7,195 nt of DNA, from the NCBI GenBank assembly GCA_030612495.1, contig JAUWNT010000110.1, forward strand, positions 1 through 7,195, in the 5' to 3' direction. Below the pieces are notes generated by a model. The model was given only the letters and a program-made list of their open reading frames with translations. It made no database searches and was not told where the DNA came from. Shown piece by piece: positions 5,065 through 7,195 of this stretch; within the stretch, counting starts at the first letter, position 1; each line of letters starts with the position of its first letter. Position numbers and translations under genes: made by a program. The DNA is from Candidatus Aminicenantota bacterium (GTDB taxonomy: Bacteria; Acidobacteriota; Aminicenantia; UBA2199).

Positions 5065-7122
5065 TTACTCCTGATCAGCATTTCCTGCATTATTAAGCGG
5101 AAGTTTAACCAACAAATATCCTAAAGCAACAATTACAAAAATGCTTATTAAATAAGGAGAACCTGGCCATAGATCAGGTACATGAACCTCAAAGAATGCA
5201 AGAGCAGCAAACAAAAGTCCCATTAATGCTTCTCCAGCAATCAATCCTGCAGCAATTAAAATTCCCCTATTTTCAATACGTGATTTTTGATTATGATTAA
5301 ATTTCCTCTTTTCAATAATAATATCCACAACCCAGCGAATTATACCACCAACAAAAATTGCAGCAACAGTACCAAAAGAGAGATACATACCAACACAAAC
5401 AAGCATTGGGCTCTTAACCTTAACAAGGACAAACCCAATAGCCATTACAATTCCAACTATTAAAAGAGGCCACACCATCTCACCACCAACAATACCAAGA
5501 GAAAGCTTTGCCATTAATCCTGCTTGAGGAGCAGCAAGAACATCTCCTCCAAATCCACCCTGATATCCTTTTTCAGCAGCCATCTTAAGATCACCTGCAT
5601 TTAATATAAAAAGAGGAACCCACATTACAAGAGCAGAGATTATAACACCAATAAAATCTCCCACCTCCATTTTCCATGGAGTACCACCCAGTATATGTCC
5701 AACTTTTAGATCCTGAAGCATTTCCCCGGCTACAGCAGAAGATACACATATTACACCTGCAACAGCTAATACAACAATTACACCAGTGGTACCCTTAGCT
5801 CCAAGCAAAACCATTAAAATTGCTGCAATAACAAGAACTGAAATAGTTAAACCTGATATAGGATTATTAGAAGATCCTATTAATCCGACCAGATAACCTG
5901 AAACAGCAGCAAAAAAGAAACCCATAATCATCATAACAAGACCTGCAACAATAGCTGGTACGAGATTTTCTTTACTAAATCCCATAAACCACCAATAAAC
6001 AATAAATATTACAAACGACATTAAAATTATTCCTACAAATATAATCTTAATATTTATATCCTTTTCTGTTCTCTTTATCGATTTCCCAGAAGTTGCAGCT
6101 TTTTTAACATCATTAATTGATCTTTTTATTCCTGTAGATAAACTTTTTCTCATTCCCCATAAAGTATATGCTGCACTCATCAACATACCACCAATTGCAA
6201 TTGGTTTTACAATATTTCCAAAGATACTTTTCGATATAAAAGCTCCATCTATCAACATCTCTTTTCCTTGAACAATCATTGTTGTTCCAATAATATCTGC
6301 ATATCCGGGAGCAAGTAATAAATAGAGAAGAGGAACAAATAAACCCCATGCGAGAACACCACCAGCAAAGTTCAAAGCTGCTAACCTGGGCCCAATAATA
6401 TAACCAACGCCAAAAAAAGCAGGGCTCAATGATGGAGATTTTAAAAGAAAACCTCCCCCAGTTTCAACACCACTGAATTTAGCAGCACCTGTACCGATTC
6501 CAGTTCCCGGGATTATCTTTTTTGCAAAAATCACTAATGTTTCCCATTTTTCAGCAAGAATATGGAAGTTTTTCAAAAACTCGACCAAGCCACCTATTCC
6601 CATTGCATAAAAAAGGTATTTGGCACCAGTTGCACCACTTCTTCCAGCCTTATGAATCTCTGAAGCAGCAATAGATTCTGGAAAAGGCAGCTCAGGATCT
6701 TCAACCATAACACGTCTCAAAAGTGTTACAAATAAAATACCTACAATACCACCAGCCAGCATAATAACCGTTGATTTCCAGTATCCTTCAAAACTTGCAA
6801 ATAATTCAGGGGACCAAACTCCAGCAATTAAAAATCCAGGTATAGTAAATATTGCACCAGCTGCTATAGATTCACCAATAGAACCAACTGTTCTTGTAAG
6901 ATTCTCTTCAAGGATATTACTATCTTTAAATAATCTTAATAAAGCCATGCCTAAAACAGCGGCCGGATATGTTGCAGCTATTGTCATCCCGGCTTTTAAG
7001 CCTAAATAAGCATTAGCAGCCCCAAGAACAACTGCAAGAACTAAACCTATTAGCAAAGCTCTTAAAGTAAATTCCTTAAGACTCGTGTCAGCAGAAATTA
7101 AGGGTTTGAACTCTTTTATCAT
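5065..7122 (-). CDS. OPT-family (oligopeptide/metal-chelate) membrane transporter
   Basis: The polytopic inner-membrane protein has 685 residues from the chosen start (687 from the ATG at 7128) and many hydrophobic helices. Family-typical blocks appear in order, numbered from the 7128 ATG: NAYLGLKAGMTIAATYPAAV (39-58), ELPFPESIAASEIHKAG (146-162), GLIGSSNNPISGLTI (415-429), GEMLQDLKVGHILGGTPWKM (468-487) and GILIAAGLIAGEALMG (622-637). These match the bacterial branch of the OPT superfamily. Characterised OPT and YSL proteins import oligopeptides or metal-chelate complexes using the proton gradient; the substrate here cannot be read from sequence. A hydrophilic linker (about 326-360) separates two membrane halves. 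The start at 7122 is preferred because AGGAG (7129-7133) is 6 bases away; it abuts the 7128 ATG, which leaves no spacing. A good terminator follows the stop. The gene is noticeably richer in GC than the two parvulin genes, probably because of its Gly/Ala-rich membrane composition. Confidence 0.92.
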   Translation of the reverse strand: MIKEFKPLISADTSLKEFTLRALLIGLVLAVVLGAANAYLGLKAGMTIAATYPAAVLGMALLRLFKDSNILEENLTRTVGSIGESIAAGAIFTIPGFLIAGVWSPELFASFEGYWKSTVIMLAGGIVGILFVTLLRRVMVEDPELPFPESIAASEIHKAGRSGATGAKYLFYAMGIGGLVEFLKNFHILAEKWETLVIFAKKIIPGTGIGTGAAKFSGVETGGGFLLKSPSLSPAFFGVGYIIGPRLAALNFAGGVLAWGLFVPLLYLLLAPGYADIIGTTMIVQGKEMLIDGAFISKSIFGNIVKPIAIGGMLMSAAYTLWGMRKSLSTGIKRSINDVKKAATSGKSIKRTEKDINIKIIFVGIILMSFVIFIVYWWFMGFSKENLVPAIVAGLVMMIMGFFFAAVSGYLVGLIGSSNNPISGLTISVLVIAAILMVLLGAKGTTGVIVVLAVAGVICVSSAVAGEMLQDLKVGHILGGTPWKMEVGDFIGVIISALVMWVPLFILNAGDLKMAAEKGYQGGFGGDVLAAPQAGLMAKLSLGIVGGEMVWPLLIVGIVMAIGFVLVKVKSPMLVCVGMYLSFGTVAAIFVGGIIRWVVDIIIEKRKFNHNQKSRIENRGILIAAGLIAGEALMGLLFAALAFFEVHVPDLWPGSPYLISIFVIVALGYLLVKLPLNNAGNADQE

Positions 7123-7128
7123 AGACAT

Positions 7129-7133
7129 CTCCT
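7129..7133 (-). promoter_or_regulatory. Ribosome binding site deciding the OPT transporter start
   Basis: On the minus strand AGGAG is followed directly by ATG (7128-7126), and then after 6 bases by a second in-frame ATG (7122-7120). A Shine-Dalgarno needs roughly 5-9 bases of spacing, so the second ATG is the more likely start and the first two codons (Met-Ser) are probably untranslated. Confidence 0.65.
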
Positions 7134-7159
7134 ATTTAATGAAATTTATTATAAAAGTA

Positions 7160-7189
7160 ATTATACAGATAATAGAAATAAAAATCCAA
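7160..7189 (-). promoter_or_regulatory. Possible sigma-70-type promoter of the OPT transporter
   Basis: On the minus strand a perfect TATAAT (7165-7160) lies 18 bases downstream of TTGGAT (7189-7184), which matches only half of the TTGACA consensus. Transcription would begin near 7153, giving a leader of about 30 bases containing the ribosome site. A second TATAAT at 7153-7148 is too close to the start codon to be preferred. In DNA this AT-rich chance matches are common, so this is tentative. The remaining upstream sequence to 7195 shows no operator or structured leader. Confidence 0.4.
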
Positions 7190-7195
7190 TTAATT

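Noticed and set aside
6113..6349. Minus-strand open frame inside the OPT gene in another frame
   Set aside because: The OPT frame is intact across the region with family motifs on both sides; the alternative protein has no recognisable features.

Overview
The window is a densely packed, AT-rich stretch of bacterial chromosome with six protein genes and almost no non-coding DNA. Two overlapping parvulin/SurA-type genes run left to right (1-1704). Four genes run right to left (1701-7128), in transcription order: an OPT-family transporter, a small PqqD-like protein, a sodium/sugar symporter and a galactokinase-family kinase. The two groups converge tail to tail on a shared TTAA at 1701-1704. No RNA genes, mobile elements, CRISPR arrays or long repeats were seen, and there is no gene-free stretch longer than about 70 bases.

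The organism is probably an anaerobic or fermentative diderm bacterium with low GC. Exported SurA/PpiC folding factors imply a periplasm and outer membrane. The galactokinase has the GRTELGGNHTDH form of motif 1 rather than the textbook GRVNLIGEHTDY form. I cannot place the lineage from this sequence alone; a spirochaete-like or uncultivated low-GC diderm phylum would fit. The two parvulin genes are visibly more AT- and lysine-rich than the transporter genes.

Region by region: 1-800 is the 3' part of a parvulin-type prolyl isomerase gene that keeps both active-site histidine positions. It reads 56 bases into the next gene. 745-1704 is a second SurA-like gene with a signal peptide and an isomerase domain that has lost both histidines, so the pair may be one enzyme plus one non-catalytic chaperone. 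4588-1701 (minus) is a sugar-use cassette: a close relative of the Vibrio sodium/galactose symporter, followed 17 bases later by a GHMP kinase of the galactokinase family. Together they would import a hexose with sodium and phosphorylate it at C1. 7128-4643 (minus) is an OPT-family transporter, a strong intrinsic terminator, and then a stand-alone PqqD-like protein that starts only 17 bases beyond the terminator T-run.

Nothing here is clearly a new defence or mobile system. The best leads are the OPT/terminator/PqqD arrangement, the non-catalytic SurA paralogue with its overlapping partner, and the altered sugar-pocket residues shared by the symporter and the kinase.
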